64,000 nucleotides of DNA from Serratia grimesii NBRC 13537 (GTDB lineage: Bacteria; Pseudomonadota; Gammaproteobacteria; Enterobacterales; Enterobacteriaceae). The stretch is from assembly GCF_001590905.1 (NCBI RefSeq), contig NZ_BCTT01000013.1, forward strand, positions 1 to 64,000, read 5' to 3'. Made by a program: the position numbers and the translations under genes. Below, piece by piece: positions 27,765 to 39,848 of the stretch. Below the pieces are notes generated by a model, which worked only from the letters and a program-made list of their open reading frames with translations, had not been told where the DNA came from and ran no database searches. The number at the start of each line of letters is the position of its first letter. Positions within the stretch are counted from its first letter, which is position 1.

Positions 27765-28685
27765 TCAGTAATCTGCCTGTTGCCCGCGCTGCTGTTGCAG
27801 TAACGCTGCCTGCTGCCCTACCACCTGCCAAATGACCTCCGCGGCGGGTGTCAGCGAACGGTTTTTACGTCGCACCAGCATCAATGCGCGGTTGATTTCT
27901 GGCACCAGTCGACGCACTTTTAGCTGGCCCCCCTCCGGCAGCGGCAACGCCAGCGCCGGGAAAATGCTGATGCCAATGCCCGCCGCCACCATCGGGAACA
28001 GCGTCGCTGGGTGGCCAATCTCCTGTACCACCGAGGCTTCCACCCCTTGCTGGCGCAGTGCGCTATCAATCAGTGGTCGGCTACCGGAAGCATAGTCCTG
28101 TAATACCAGACGGCAACCATTCAGCGCCGACCAATGCACTTCGGGTTGCCTGGCGAACGGGTGATCATTACGGCACAGCAACAAAAAGGGTTCGTACAGA
28201 ATCGGCTCGCAATCAAGATCCATCGCCTGCACCGGATCCACCACAATACCAAAATCCACTTCAGCGTTTCGAATACTGTGAAGCACCTGCTGTTGTGCCT
28301 GGTCACGCAGCATAATGCGAATATCCGGGTATTTTTTTTCACCCGCAGCGATACATTGCGGCATCAGATGTGCGGAAATAGTCTGGCTTGATGCGACGCG
28401 CACCGTGCCGCTGCGCTGCACACCAAAGCTACGTGCATCCAGCAATGACGACTGTAACTCATCGAGTAAACGCTCAACGCGGTTCGCCAGACGCTGTCCG
28501 GCATCGGTCAGCAGCACTTCACGCGTTGTGCGATCAAGCAAGCGCACGCCGATCTCTGCCTCTAACTCTTTCACGCTGTGGCTGACAGCCGATTGAGTCA
28601 GGCCAATGGCCTCACCAGCCCGGCTGAAACTGCGGTGCCGCGCAATGGCCACAAAAACTTTGAGCTGCTTAATCGAGTAATTCAT
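27765..28685 (-). CDS. yfeR: LysR-family regulator YfeR
   Basis: A 306-residue LysR-type regulator with helix-turn-helix [23 protein letters not shown] (about 19-41) and a C-terminal effector domain ([33 protein letters not shown]) nearly matching E. coli YfeR. It is divergent from yfeH exactly as in E. coli/Salmonella, where YfeR is reported to regulate yfeH in response to osmolarity. This gene marks the return to E. coli-like gene order. Confidence 0.9.
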   Translation of the reverse strand: MNYSIKQLKVFVAIARHRSFSRAGEAIGLTQSAVSHSVKELEAEIGVRLLDRTTREVLLTDAGQRLANRVERLLDELQSSLLDARSFGVQRSGTVRVASSQTISAHLMPQCIAAGEKKYPDIRIMLRDQAQQQVLHSIRNAEVDFGIVVDPVQAMDLDCEPILYEPFLLLCRNDHPFARQPEVHWSALNGCRLVLQDYASGSRPLIDSALRQQGVEASVVQEIGHPATLFPMVAAGIGISIFPALALPLPEGGQLKVRRLVPEINRALMLVRRKNRSLTPAAEVIWQVVGQQAALLQQQRGQQADY

Positions 28686-28690
28686 GTTTT

Positions 28691-28709
28691 TTATTCATAA
28701 ATGAATTAA
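28691..28709. promoter_or_regulatory. Candidate YfeR operator
   Basis: A perfect inverted repeat ATTCAT-AA-ATGAAT (28693-28706) with flanking TT/AA, just 7 nt before the yfeR start and about 75 nt before yfeH. The spacing suits LysR-type autoregulation. Assignment rests on symmetry and position only. Confidence 0.5.
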
Positions 28710-28781
28710 ATAAATCAATTTAATTATTATATCTCGTCGCGCGACAATGCGTGCATCGATTTCTTTCCCGAGTGCGCCTCC

Positions 28782-29774
28782 ATGAGATTTTTGCCCGATC
28801 GCTTTACTCTGACGCTGATCGCCACCGTGCTGTTGGCTTCATTCCTGCCGGCACGCGGTGAGTTTGTCGGTTGGCTGAACACCCTGACCATCGCAGCCAT
28901 CGCTCTGCTGTTCTTTATGCACGGTGCCAAGCTGTCGCGTGAGGCCATTTTGGCCGGCAGCAATAACTGGCGGCTGCATCTGTGGGTGATGTTCAGCACC
29001 TTTATTATTTTCCCCGCGCTCGGCGTGCTGTTTAAATGGTGGTCGCCAGTCAACGTCAGTCCAGAGTTGTATTCCGGCTTCATTTACCTGTGCATTCTGC
29101 CTGCTACCGTGCAATCGGCCATCGCTTTTACATCGCTGGCAGGTGGCAACGTTGCAGCGGCGGTATGCAGCGCTTCGGCTTCGAGCCTACTGGGCATCTT
29201 CGTCTCTCCCCTGCTGGTCGGGCTATTGATGAACGTCCACGGTGAAACCGGCAGCCTTCAACAGGTCGGTTCCATTGTGCTGCAACTGCTGGTGCCCTTT
29301 GTCGCCGGTCACCTGTCACGGCCGTTGATCGGCAAATGGATTGAACGCAACCGCAAGTTGATCGGTAAAACTGACCAGACGTCGATTCTGCTGGTCGTCT
29401 ATGCCGCTTTTAGCGAGGCAGTCACGCACGGTATCTGGCATCAGGTCGGCATTGGTTCACTGGTGTTTATTGTCGTGGGCAGTCTGGTGTTGTTGACCAT
29501 TGTATTAGTGGTCAACACCTACATGGCGCGCTGGCTGGGCTTTAGCAAAGCAGATGAAATCACCATTGTGTTTTGCGGTTCGAAGAAAAGCCTGGCAAAC
29601 GGTATCCCGATGGCCAACATCCTGTTCCCAGCTTCGACCGTTGGGATTATGGTGCTACCACTGATGGTGTTCCATCAGGTGCAGTTGATGACCTGCGCAG
29701 TACTGGCGCGGCGCTATCAGAAGAAACAACAGGAAAAACAGGCTGTGCCAAACGCAGAAACAGCGCGGGGATAA
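28782..29774 (+). CDS. yfeH: Bile acid:sodium symporter family protein YfeH
   Basis: A 330-residue inner-membrane protein with about nine or ten hydrophobic segments, of the bile-acid:sodium symporter (BASS/SBF-like) family. It matches E. coli YfeH closely (FFMHGAKLSREAI, YLCILPATVQSAIAFTS, GGNVAAAVCSASASSLLGIF, VFCGSKKSLANGIPMANILFP). The natural substrate is unknown. Divergent from yfeR. Confidence 0.92.
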   Translation: MRFLPDRFTLTLIATVLLASFLPARGEFVGWLNTLTIAAIALLFFMHGAKLSREAILAGSNNWRLHLWVMFSTFIIFPALGVLFKWWSPVNVSPELYSGFIYLCILPATVQSAIAFTSLAGGNVAAAVCSASASSLLGIFVSPLLVGLLMNVHGETGSLQQVGSIVLQLLVPFVAGHLSRPLIGKWIERNRKLIGKTDQTSILLVVYAAFSEAVTHGIWHQVGIGSLVFIVVGSLVLLTIVLVVNTYMARWLGFSKADEITIVFCGSKKSLANGIPMANILFPASTVGIMVLPLMVFHQVQLMTCAVLARRYQKKQQEKQAVPNAETARG

Positions 29775-29780
29775 TGAAAC

Positions 29781-29803
29781 GGGCGCGGCAAGGTACCGCG
29801 CCC
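29781..29803. terminator. Hairpin between converging yfeH and ypeB
   Basis: GGGCGCGG (29781-29788), loop CAAGGTA, CCGCGCCC (29796-29803). It is a strong stem without a clear T-run, at the junction of converging genes. Confidence 0.6.
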
Positions 29804-29809
29804 GGCAAT

Positions 29810-30024
29810 TCAACCTTTCTTCAGCGGCTTGACCAGATGGTCGAGCCCTTCGATTTTAATCGCCAACGTCATTTCCATCAGCATGCCAAGTTTGCCGTTG
29901 GGGAACTCCCCTTTGCGGGCGAACCACAGCAAATACTCTTCGGGCAAGTCGATCAGCACCCGTCCCTGGTACTTGCCGAACGGCATCAGAGTGTTGGCGA
30001 TTTCAATCAGGTTCTCTTTTTCCA

Positions 30025-30025
<1 letters not shown>
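29810..30025 (-). CDS. ypeB: DUF3820 family protein YpeB
   Basis: A 71-residue conserved protein of unknown function (E. coli YpeB, 72). The family core MPFGKYQGRVLIDLPEEYL...KGEFPNGKLG is intact. Its ATG shares a base with the ligA stop (TGATG), so it is co-translated with DNA ligase, as in E. coli. Confidence 0.9.
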
Positions 30026-32049
<2,024 letters not shown>

Positions 32050-32062
32050 TCACCATCAAAGA

Positions 32063-32086
32063 TAAAAAACCCCCGGCAGGCGGGGG
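32063..32086 (-). terminator. Terminator of zipA
   Basis: On the minus strand CCCCCG (32086-32081), a short loop and CGGGGG (32075-32070) are followed by TTTTTTA. It lies between the zipA stop and ligA start. Confidence 0.88.
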
Positions 32087-32124
32087 CTTTGTTGTTACGG
32101 ATATTCAGTGCGCGTAGCAGCCGA

Positions 32125-33123
32125 TCAGTCGTTGTTATCCAACACTTCACGAATGCGCGCTTTGTAGGTTTCCAGCTTCTGCGGGGTCATCATGCGGCGC
32201 TCATCGTCCAGCACCACACCACCCACATCGTCGGCGATTCGCTGTGCCGACTGCAGCATCAGCTTGAAGTTCTGATTAGCGTCGCCATAAGACGGCACCA
32301 TCATGAACATCGACACGCCTGGCGTGGAGAAGTCGGACATCATCTCAGGATCAAAGGACCCTGGTTTGACCATATTCGCCAGACTGAACAGCACTGGACC
32401 GCTGCCTGCAGGACTGATATGGCGATGGAAAATGCCCATTTCGCCAAACTGGAAGCCCGCCTGCAACACGCTCTGCAGCAAGACTTCACCGCCGATCACG
32501 CCACCCTGATGTGCAGTCACGTGCAACACCAGTACGGTTTCTTTCAGTTTTGCCGGTTTGATGGCAGCAGGAGCAGGCTGAGGCTCGTTCACCACCGCTG
32601 GCTTCACTTCCGTCTGCGGCTGATGAGCAGGTTCGGCGTGGAACGCCGGTTCTGCTGCATGCGCCACTGGCGGCAGATCGTCAACGCGCGGTTCACGGCG
32701 TGTCGCAGGCTGCTGCGGCTCATCGTCTTCGTCCTGCGCGTAGTTGTCCAACAGGATGTCATCATAATCCGGCCGCTGGGACAGCGGTGGCGGAGACTGA
32801 TGAGCAGCCGGCTGAACGGCACGCGGTGCTGGCTCAGCCGCCGGAGCAGGCTTGGGCGCAACCACGGGTTCTTCGCGAGCGGCATCAAAATGACCAAAGG
32901 ACGGCTCATCCTGCGGGTGAGCGGAGCGTACACGCACCTCTCCCACGCCTTCATCGAGATCGTCGATCGGGGATTGTTCACGTTCTTTCTTAGAACGTTT
33001 GGCTGGGCGATCGCGGAAAAGCGATGAGCGTTCCTTACGACTGGTCCAAAGACCGTGCAATAACAACGCTATTATGGCGATCGCGCCAACAACGATTAAT
33101 ATCAGACGCAAATCCTGCATCAT
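32125..33123 (-). CDS. zipA: Cell division protein ZipA
   Basis: A membrane anchor of FtsZ at the division ring. Starting at ATG 33123 gives [20 protein letters not shown] as in E. coli and 332 residues; an in-frame start at 33195 is rejected. N-terminal transmembrane helix (about 5-25), basic segment ([18 protein letters not shown]), Pro/Gln/Ala-rich linker (about 60-180), and a C-terminal FtsZ-binding domain ([22 protein letters not shown]...[18 protein letters not shown]). Confidence 0.95.
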   Translation of the reverse strand: MMQDLRLILIVVGAIAIIALLLHGLWTSRKERSSLFRDRPAKRSKKEREQSPIDDLDEGVGEVRVRSAHPQDEPSFGHFDAAREEPVVAPKPAPAAEPAPRAVQPAAHQSPPPLSQRPDYDDILLDNYAQDEDDEPQQPATRREPRVDDLPPVAHAAEPAFHAEPAHQPQTEVKPAVVNEPQPAPAAIKPAKLKETVLVLHVTAHQGGVIGGEVLLQSVLQAGFQFGEMGIFHRHISPAGSGPVLFSLANMVKPGSFDPEMMSDFSTPGVSMFMMVPSYGDANQNFKLMLQSAQRIADDVGGVVLDDERRMMTPQKLETYKARIREVLDNND

Positions 33124-33344
33124 TGCTATCTCTGTTGTTCCAATACATTGCCACCGCGGCAAACATTCACTCTTTAACTCTATTTGCCCGAGCACACAAG
33201 TGCAAGTCCGTGCTGAACTTTATGCCAATAAAGATGATTACACTGCCTTTTTTTGCTGTTTTTTCAGCCAATGTCACCCTAGCCAGTAGAAAATCATCCC
33301 GATATGATAGCGATGCCTGTTCAGACAAAGAGATAACTTAAGAT

Positions 33345-34106
33345 ATGTCCTATACGCAGTCACCTTCTCACCCCACCAACGGCCTTCATTATTTTGCCGA
33401 AGGCTGGCGCCTGATTTCGCGCCCGGGGATTAAACGCTATGTCGTATTGCCGTTACTGGTCAACGTACTGCTAATGGGGTCCGCCTTCTGGTGGTTGTTC
33501 AGTCAACTCGGCGACTGGATCCCGAGTATGATGAGCCATGTGCCTAGCTGGTTGCAGTGGCTGAGCTATTTGCTGTGGCCGCTGGCGGTCATCTCCGTGC
33601 TGTTGGTGTTCAGTTATCTGTTCAGTACCATCACCAACCTGATTGCTGCGCCGTTCTGTGGCCTGTTAGCCGAACAGCTGGAAGGTAGCCTGACCGGCAA
33701 GCCGTTGCCAGACACCGGTATCTTCGGCATTGTGAAAGACCTGCCACGTATTATGGCGCGTGAATGGCGCAAGCTGGCTTACTATCTGCCCCGCGCCTTG
33801 CTGTTGCTGATTCTTTATTTCATTCCAGGCATTGGCCAGACTGTAGCGCCTGTGCTGTGGTTCCTGTTCAGCGCCTGGATGCTGGCTATCCAGTATTGCG
33901 ACTACCCGTTCGATAACCACAAGGTGAGCTTCGCCGATATGCGCAGCGCACTGCGTCAGCATAAAACCGACAACCTGCAGTTTGGCGCGATGGTTAGCCT
34001 GTTCACCATGATCCCAATCCTCAATCTGGTTATCCTGCCGGTCGCGGTTTGCGGCGCCACCGCCATGTGGGTCGACCGTTATCGCACGCAATTCGTACGA
34101 TCCTAA
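33345..34106 (+). CDS. cysZ: Sulfate transporter CysZ
   Basis: An inner-membrane sulfate permease feeding cysteine synthesis, 253 residues (E. coli 253) with several long hydrophobic segments; conserved [28 protein letters not shown] and [17 protein letters not shown]. It is divergent from zipA and 183 nt before cysK, the order seen in E. coli. Confidence 0.95.
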   Translation: MSYTQSPSHPTNGLHYFAEGWRLISRPGIKRYVVLPLLVNVLLMGSAFWWLFSQLGDWIPSMMSHVPSWLQWLSYLLWPLAVISVLLVFSYLFSTITNLIAAPFCGLLAEQLEGSLTGKPLPDTGIFGIVKDLPRIMAREWRKLAYYLPRALLLLILYFIPGIGQTVAPVLWFLFSAWMLAIQYCDYPFDNHKVSFADMRSALRQHKTDNLQFGAMVSLFTMIPILNLVILPVAVCGATAMWVDRYRTQFVRS

Positions 34107-34144
34107 GCCATTTTCGGCCCCGCATTACGATTAATTCTTCGACA

Positions 34145-34163
34145 GGGCGCGCAATTTGCGCCC
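34145..34163 (+). terminator. Possible terminator after cysZ
   Basis: GGGCGC (34145-34150), loop GCAATTT, GCGCCC (34158-34163), then TTATCCTTGT. The T-run is poor. The rest of the 183-nt gap should hold the CysB-dependent cysK promoter; AT-rich TTTCCTAATAACATATAGAT lies at about 34187-34206. Confidence 0.5.
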
Positions 34164-34289
34164 TTATCCTTGTGCTTAAAACTTATTTCCTAATAACATA
34201 TAGATATACCAATTCTTTACTTCCCTGCCGGTACTGTTAGCGTATGCTTTCGATGTTCCCCACATTTTCATAGAGTTAAAGGACGGGCT

Positions 34290-35258
34290 ATGAGCAAGAT
34301 ATATGAAGATAACTCATTAACAATCGGCCATACGCCGCTGGTTCGTCTGAACCGTATCGGCAACGGACGCATTCTGGCTAAGGTTGAATCTCGCAACCCT
34401 AGCTTCAGCGTTAAGTGCCGCATCGGTGCCAATATGATTTGGGACGCAGAAAAACGCGGCATCCTGGTCGCCGGCAAAGAACTGGTGGAGCCAACCAGCG
34501 GCAATACCGGTATCGCTCTGGCGTTCGTCGCCGCGGCGCGTGGTTACAAGCTGACGCTGACCATGCCAGAAACCATGAGCATCGAACGCCGTAAACTGCT
34601 CAAAGCCCTGGGTGCCAACCTGGTGCTGACCGAAGGCGCAAAAGGCATGAAGGGCGCGATCGCCAAGGCAGAAGAAATCGTCGCCACCGATCCAAACCGT
34701 TACATCATCCTGCAACAGTTCAGCAATCCGGCTAACCCAGCCATTCATGAGCAAACTACCGGCCCAGAAATCTGGGACGACACCGATGGTGAAGTGGATG
34801 TATTCATTTCCGGTGTGGGTACCGGCGGTACGCTGACGGGTGTCAGCCGCTATATCAAGAATACCAAAGGCAAGGCAATTACCACCGTTGCTGTGGAACC
34901 TACCGACTCACCGGTCATCACCCAGGCGCTAGCCGGTGAAGAAATCAAACCGGGCCCGCATAAAATTCAGGGCATCGGTGCAGGCTTTATCCCTGGCAAC
35001 CTGGACCTCAAACTGGTCGACCGCGTCGAACAAGTCACCAACGATGAAGCCATCAGCATGGCACGCCGTCTGATGGACGAAGAAGGCATTCTGGCGGGCA
35101 TTTCCTCAGGTGCTGCAGTGGTGGCAGCAGTGAAATTGGCCGAAGAACCTGAATTCGCCGACAAAACTATCGTGGTGATCCTGCCGTCCTCCGGCGAGCG
35201 CTATTTAAGCACCGCCCTGTTCGCTGATTTGTTCACTGAGCAAGAATTGCAACAGTAG
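34290..35258 (+). CDS. cysK: Cysteine synthase A (O-acetylserine sulfhydrylase) CysK
   Basis: A PLP enzyme making cysteine from O-acetylserine and sulfide. The 322 residues show PLP lysine K42 in SFSVKCR, the substrate loop TSGNTG, the phosphate loop GTGGTLTG, and C-terminal [10 protein letters not shown]. coli CysK is 323. Monocistronic, ending in a strong terminator. A second isozyme, cysM, is at 43853-44734. Confidence 0.98.
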   Translation: MSKIYEDNSLTIGHTPLVRLNRIGNGRILAKVESRNPSFSVKCRIGANMIWDAEKRGILVAGKELVEPTSGNTGIALAFVAAARGYKLTLTMPETMSIERRKLLKALGANLVLTEGAKGMKGAIAKAEEIVATDPNRYIILQQFSNPANPAIHEQTTGPEIWDDTDGEVDVFISGVGTGGTLTGVSRYIKNTKGKAITTVAVEPTDSPVITQALAGEEIKPGPHKIQGIGAGFIPGNLDLKLVDRVEQVTNDEAISMARRLMDEEGILAGISSGAAVVAAVKLAEEPEFADKTIVVILPSSGERYLSTALFADLFTEQELQQ

Positions 35259-35280
35259 TGCCCACTGTGCACAAATCGCT

Positions 35281-35308
35281 AAAAAAGCACCTTTCGGGGT
35301 GCTTTTTT
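35281..35308 (+). terminator. Terminator of cysK
   Basis: AAAAAAGCACC (35281-35291) pairs with GGTGCTTTTTT (35298-35308), about 20 nt after the cysK stop. Its last base overlaps the CRP-like site of the pts promoter region. Confidence 0.93.
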
Positions 35309-35323
35309 GTGGACTGGATCAAA
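35308..35323. promoter_or_regulatory. Candidate CRP site in the ptsH upstream region
   Basis: TGTGG-N6-TCAAA matches 8 of 10 half-site bases of the CRP consensus TGTGA-N6-TCACA. It sits at the cysK-distal start of the 395-nt gap before ptsH, the position where E. coli ptsHI-crr has a CRP-controlled promoter. The rest of the gap is AT-rich with no gene. Confidence 0.65.
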
Positions 35324-35587
35324 GTTTATAGCAGTCAAAGATTGATTTTACCTGCCAGCTTTAGTATTTAACGGTGCATTATTTCGGTGCGCAAAATTAA
35401 TCACTCTTCATTCCTTGTTTAAGCTGAATCGATTTACTCATTTGTCGCTGATGCGTTAAACACGGCATAATGGGGAGCTGATTGAAACGACGACAGAAGC
35501 CAAATTTTTTGATCTGAAGTGCCTAACTCGTCGTTTTCTGTTGCATCAATGCTCGCCCCTGTACCATAGTCAGGCGCTAACCAGACA

Positions 35588-35621
35588 AGCTAAAGTCACA
35601 CCCTTGGGCTAAACTTTAGCT
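35588..35621 (+). promoter_or_regulatory. Inverted repeat in the ptsH leader
   Basis: AGCTAAAGT (35588-35596) and ACTTTAGCT (35613-35621) form a perfect 9-bp stem about 33 nt before the ptsH ATG; the right arm is itself part of the smaller palindrome GCTAAACTTTAGC (35608-35620). It may fold in the leader mRNA or bind a regulator; no known factor assigned. Confidence 0.5.
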
Positions 35622-35653
35622 CCACAACACACCAATAAGTTGGGGAAACATCA

Positions 35654-35911
35654 ATGTTCCAGCAAGAAGTTACTATTACCGCTCCGAATGGTCTGCACAC
35701 TCGCCCTGCCGCTCAGTTCGTTAAAGAAGCTAAAGGCTTCACGTCTGACATCACCGTGACCTCTAACGGTAAAAGCGCCAGCGCCAAAAGCCTGTTTAAA
35801 CTGCAAACTCTGGGGCTGACTCAAGGGACCGTAGTGACCATCTCCGCTGAAGGTGAAGACGAGCAGAAAGCCGTTGAGCACTTGGTAAAACTGATGGCAG
35901 AGCTTGAGTAA
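35654..35911 (+). CDS. ptsH: Phosphocarrier protein HPr
   Basis: An 85-residue general PTS carrier passing phosphate from EI to EIIA proteins. Active histidine H15 in [10 protein letters not shown], and the conserved serine 46 region [15 protein letters not shown]. Length equals E. coli HPr. First gene of ptsH-ptsI-crr, 46 nt before ptsI. Confidence 0.98.
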   Translation: MFQQEVTITAPNGLHTRPAAQFVKEAKGFTSDITVTSNGKSASAKSLFKLQTLGLTQGTVVTISAEGEDEQKAVEHLVKLMAELE

Positions 35912-35957
35912 TCGGCCCGTCTTCTTAGTTAACACCAGTCAAGAGTAAGGTAGGGTT

Positions 35958-37685
35958 ATGATTTCAGGCATTTTAGTATCACCGGGTATCGCTTTTGGTA
36001 AGGCTCTCCTACTGAAAGAAGATGAAATTGTCATCAACCGGAAGAAAATCTCTGCAGATGATGTAGAGCAGGAAGTCTCACGTTTTCTTGCTGGCCGCGC
36101 CAAAGCGTCCGAGCAGTTGGAAGCGATCAAGACCAAAGCTGGCGAAACCTTCGGCGAAGAAAAAGAAGCGATCTTCGAAGGCCACATCATGCTGTTGGAA
36201 GACGAAGAGCTTGAGCAGGAAATCATAGCCCTAATCAAAGACGATCTGGCTTCTGCGGACGCAGCTGCCTACACCATCATCGAAGGCCAGGCGAAAGCAC
36301 TGGAAGAACTGGATGATGAATACCTGAAAGAACGTGCGGCTGACGTACGTGACATCGGTAAACGCCTGCTGCAGAATATTCTGGGTCTGGCTATCGTCGA
36401 TCTGAGCGCGATTCAGGACGAAGTGATCCTGGTTGCCACCGATCTGACCCCGTCAGAGACCGCACAGTTGAACCTGGACAAAGTTCTGGGCTTCATCACC
36501 GATCTCGGCGGTCGTACGTCTCACACCTCGATCATGGCCCGTTCTCTGGAATTGCCGGCAATCGTAGGCACCAGCGACGTGACCAAGCAGGTTAAGAATG
36601 ACGATTACCTGATTCTGGACGCGGTTAACAATAAAATTTACGTTAACCCAACAGCTGATGTTATCGATCAGCTGAAAGCCGAACAGAACCAGTACGTGAC
36701 CGAGAAAAACGATCTGGCCAAACTGAAAGATCTGCCGGCAATTACGCTGGACGGTCATCAGGTTGAAGTCTGCGCCAACATCGGCACCGTGCGCGACGTC
36801 GCAGGTGCAGAGCGCAACGGCGCTGAAGGCGTCGGCCTGTATCGTACCGAATTCCTGTTTATGGATCGTGACTCACTGCCAACCGAAGACGAGCAATTCC
36901 AGGCCTATAAAGCCGTTGCGGAAGCCGTAGGTTCACAGGCTGTGATTGTCCGTACCATGGACATCGGCGGCGACAAAGATCTGCCGTACATGAACCTGCC
37001 GAAAGAAGAGAACCCGTTCCTTGGATGGCGTGCCATCCGTATCGCCATGGACCGCAGAGAAATCCTGCACGCTCAGCTGCGCGCTATTCTGCGTGCCTCT
37101 GCGTTCGGTAAACTGCGCATCATGTTCCCGATGATCATTTCCGTGGAAGAAGTTCGCGATCTGAAAGGTGAAATCGAGACGCTGAAAGCGCAGCTGCGTG
37201 AAGAAGGCAAGGCGTTTGACGAAACAATTGAAGTCGGCGTGATGGTGGAAACACCAGCGGCGGCGGTGATTGCTCACCACCTGGCAAAAGAAGTCGACTT
37301 CTTTAGTATTGGGACAAACGATCTAACCCAGTATACTCTGGCAGTAGATCGCGGCAACGAGCTGATTTCTCATCTCTATAACCCGATGTCCCCATCAGTA
37401 CTTAGCCTGATCAAACAGGTTATTGATGCATCTCATGCAGAAGGCAAGTGGACCGGTATGTGCGGTGAACTGGCTGGCGATGAGCGTGCTACACTGTTGT
37501 TATTGGGCATGGGGCTGGATGAGTTCAGCATGAGTGCGATTTCAATCCCGCGCATCAAGAAAATTATTCGTAATACTAATTTCGAAGATGTGAAGGCGTT
37601 GGCAGCGCAAGCCTTGGCACAGCCAACGGCGCAAGATCTGATGAATTGCGTGAATAAATTCATCGAAGAAAAGACGCTCTGCTAA
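35958..37685 (+). CDS. ptsI: PTS enzyme I
   Basis: A phosphoenolpyruvate-protein phosphotransferase, 575 residues as in E. coli. It takes phosphate from PEP on H189 ([15 protein letters not shown]) and hands it to HPr. The C-terminal PEP-binding barrel includes [44 protein letters not shown] and the active cysteine in GMCGELAGD. Confidence 0.98.
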   Translation: MISGILVSPGIAFGKALLLKEDEIVINRKKISADDVEQEVSRFLAGRAKASEQLEAIKTKAGETFGEEKEAIFEGHIMLLEDEELEQEIIALIKDDLASADAAAYTIIEGQAKALEELDDEYLKERAADVRDIGKRLLQNILGLAIVDLSAIQDEVILVATDLTPSETAQLNLDKVLGFITDLGGRTSHTSIMARSLELPAIVGTSDVTKQVKNDDYLILDAVNNKIYVNPTADVIDQLKAEQNQYVTEKNDLAKLKDLPAITLDGHQVEVCANIGTVRDVAGAERNGAEGVGLYRTEFLFMDRDSLPTEDEQFQAYKAVAEAVGSQAVIVRTMDIGGDKDLPYMNLPKEENPFLGWRAIRIAMDRREILHAQLRAILRASAFGKLRIMFPMIISVEEVRDLKGEIETLKAQLREEGKAFDETIEVGVMVETPAAAVIAHHLAKEVDFFSIGTNDLTQYTLAVDRGNELISHLYNPMSPSVLSLIKQVIDASHAEGKWTGMCGELAGDERATLLLLGMGLDEFSMSAISIPRIKKIIRNTNFEDVKALAAQALAQPTAQDLMNCVNKFIEEKTLC

Positions 37686-37734
37686 ACTTCCACGACACTG
37701 GAACGCCGCCCAATTTAATGCTTAGGAGAAGATC

Positions 37735-38244
37735 ATGGGTTTGTTCGATAAATTGAAATCTCTGGTTTCTGATGACAAGAAAGACACGGGCACTATCGAG
37801 ATCGTAGCTCCACTTTCTGGCGAAATCGTTAATATCGAAGATGTACCTGACGTAGTATTCGCTGAAAAAATCGTTGGCGACGGTATTGCTATCAAACCAA
37901 CAGGCAACAAAATGGTTGCCCCGGTTGACGGCACTATCGGCAAAATTTTCGAAACCAACCATGCTTTCTCTATCGAATCCGACAGCGGCATCGAGCTGTT
38001 TGTCCACTTCGGTATTGACACTGTTGAACTGAAAGGCGAAGGCTTCAAACGCATCGCTGAAGAAGGTCAGCGCGTCAAGAAAGGCGACGTCGTTATCGAG
38101 TTCAACCTGGCACTGTTGGAAGAGAAAGCCAAGTCTATCCTGACGCCGGTTGTCATCTCCAACATGGACGAGATCAAAGAGCTGATCAAACTGTCCGGTA
38201 ACGTCACCGTTGGCGAGACCCCGATCATCCGCATCAAGAAGTAA
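37735..38244 (+). CDS. crr: PTS glucose-specific EIIA component (Crr)
   Basis: A 169-residue EIIA-Glc that carries phosphate to the glucose permease and controls adenylate cyclase and inducer exclusion. Both active-site histidines are present: H76 (ETNHAFSI) and H91 ([10 protein letters not shown]), counting Met as 1. It is the last gene of the pts operon, followed by a clear terminator. Confidence 0.98.
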   Translation: MGLFDKLKSLVSDDKKDTGTIEIVAPLSGEIVNIEDVPDVVFAEKIVGDGIAIKPTGNKMVAPVDGTIGKIFETNHAFSIESDSGIELFVHFGIDTVELKGEGFKRIAEEGQRVKKGDVVIEFNLALLEEKAKSILTPVVISNMDEIKELIKLSGNVTVGETPIIRIKK

Positions 38245-38261
38245 TCGCGAATGACCATAGA

Positions 38262-38289
38262 AACGGCGCCCAGTGCGCCGTTTTTTTTA
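38262..38289 (+). terminator. Terminator of ptsHI-crr
   Basis: AACGGCGC (38262-38269), short loop, GCGCCGTT (38275-38282) continued by a run of eight T. Confidence 0.93.
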
Positions 38290-38415
38290 TCCCTTTCGTC
38301 TTTCAAACTGCAGCGTTGTTGGCTGCTTGTGCTTACCCAAGCCACTCACCAGTGTAAGCTACGGGGATTACCCACGCTTGCCGCCTGGCTGCAATTCGAA
38401 ATCCTTTGGGTATAC
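38288..38415. repeat. Dispersed palindromic intergenic repeat, copy A
   Basis: A gene-free element of about 128 bp with imperfect terminal inverted repeats: TTTCAAACTGCAGC (38301-38314) against GCTGCAATTCGAAA (38388-38401), then CTTTGGGTATA at the right end. Internal block GCCACTCACCAGTGTAAGC...GGGGATTACCC is shared with the copy at 49841-50038. I recognise this as an enterobacterial (Serratia/Yersinia-type) intergenic repeat, ERIC-like in behaviour. It lies between the crr terminator and the converging sensor kinase gene. Confidence 0.8.
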
Positions 38416-38516
38416 CGGCTGTAATAGACGTTATCGGCGCGCGTAGCCCCAGCGTACACGTAGTACGTGAGGACGCGAGCACTGCCCTGGTTCAAAATGG
38501 CAAGTAAGATAGTCTG

Positions 38517-39848
38517 TTATGACCAGCGCGGGATGCGCAGGGTAATAACCAACCCCTCTAGTTCGCCGTTGCGCGCTTCAACCTGACCGCCGTGCGCCAG
38601 CACCACCTTGCGGGTGATCGCCAGCCCCAGCCCGTATCCCTTGCCTGACAGTGCTGATTTCACGCGTACAAAGGGATCGAAAATGCTCGACAGCTTCGAC
38701 TCTTCCACACCCGGCCCCTGATCGCTGACCTCTATCTGGAACAGTTGATCGATACGCGTTAGCACCACCGTCACTTGCTGTCCGTGGCTGGAGAAACGCA
38801 GCGCATTACGCACGATATTGTCCACTGCGCGACGCATCAGCTCGGCATTCCCTTTAACGGTATATTCCACGTCCGAACTGGCTTGCAGCACAATATCCAC
38901 TCCCGGAACCTGCGCTTCGTAGCGTGCGTCGCTCACCACCGCATCCACCAGTCCGTACAAATCGAAATACTCTTCATCCAGCAGATTGTTGCTTTCGGCG
39001 CGTGACAGCGCCAACAGCTCGCCAATCATTTTATCCAACCGCCCTGCTTCATGCTCAATACGCTGCAACGAGTTTTCTACATTACCTTCATTCTGTCGCG
39101 CCAGACCAATGGCTAACTGCAAACGGGCCAGCGGTGAACGCAACTCGTGCGAGACGTCATGCAACAACTGCTCTCGAGCGCTGACCAGCAACTCTAACCG
39201 TTCCGCCATGCTGTCAAAGTCACGCGCCACCTCAGAAAGCTCATCATGTCTGCGGCGCATCGCAGGGAATAAACGCACCGATAAATCGCCCTGTGCCACG
39301 CGATCAAAACCGTCGCGCAGTTTGCGCATCGGCCGGGTCAGGTTCCAGGCCAACACCGCGCTGAATAACAACCCCGCCAACCCGCCTACCCACAGCATCG
39401 GAGCGGGGATATTGAAGAAATGCGAGCGCTTGTTCGGGCGGTACTCCTCCCGCAGGCCACGCATGTCGTAGCTCAGCAGATAGCCCTTACCGTCCCCCTC
39501 GCCTGCCACCCATTCTGTAACCGCTTTCGGCATCCGACGGCCTTCAAACACCGGCTCTTCCGGTGCCGGTGCCGGCGGTTGCGCCTGCGGAGTCACGGAC
39601 AGCAAGCGCCGGTCATCTTCCGGCCAGTCTTTCAGCATCGCCTCGAGTGCCGGCATTCCACCACTGCGCAGTTGCGTCGCGGCAGAAGTTAAATGCAGCG
39701 CAATCACTCGCCGAGCCATTGCGTTTTCCGGCGGCTCGTAGCGATCGCCGTACAATGAAAAAGCGACCCACAATGCCTGGGTCATGATGATAAAGGTCAG
39801 CCAGAAGCCGAGCAGGATTTTCCAGAAGAGTCTTCCGCGCATGGGCAT
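38517..39848 (-). CDS. Sensor histidine kinase, CpxA-like
   Basis: A 443-residue inner-membrane kinase: TM1 about 9-31, a periplasmic domain of about 115 residues rich in proline near 90-100, TM2 about 149-170, HAMP, phosphoacceptor H234 in HDVSHELRSPLARLQ, and an ATPase domain with N, D (VSDQGPGVEE) and G (GKGYGLGLAI) boxes. The start codon overlaps the regulator's stop (TAATG). The closest family I recognise is the CpxA/OmpR-partner group. Divergence from macAB suggests it senses an envelope or antimicrobial signal that controls them. It is not cpxA itself by location. Confidence 0.85.
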   Translation of the reverse strand: MPMRGRLFWKILLGFWLTFIIMTQALWVAFSLYGDRYEPPENAMARRVIALHLTSAATQLRSGGMPALEAMLKDWPEDDRRLLSVTPQAQPPAPAPEEPVFEGRRMPKAVTEWVAGEGDGKGYLLSYDMRGLREEYRPNKRSHFFNIPAPMLWVGGLAGLLFSAVLAWNLTRPMRKLRDGFDRVAQGDLSVRLFPAMRRRHDELSEVARDFDSMAERLELLVSAREQLLHDVSHELRSPLARLQLAIGLARQNEGNVENSLQRIEHEAGRLDKMIGELLALSRAESNNLLDEEYFDLYGLVDAVVSDARYEAQVPGVDIVLQASSDVEYTVKGNAELMRRAVDNIVRNALRFSSHGQQVTVVLTRIDQLFQIEVSDQGPGVEESKLSSIFDPFVRVKSALSGKGYGLGLAITRKVVLAHGGQVEARNGELEGLVITLRIPRWS

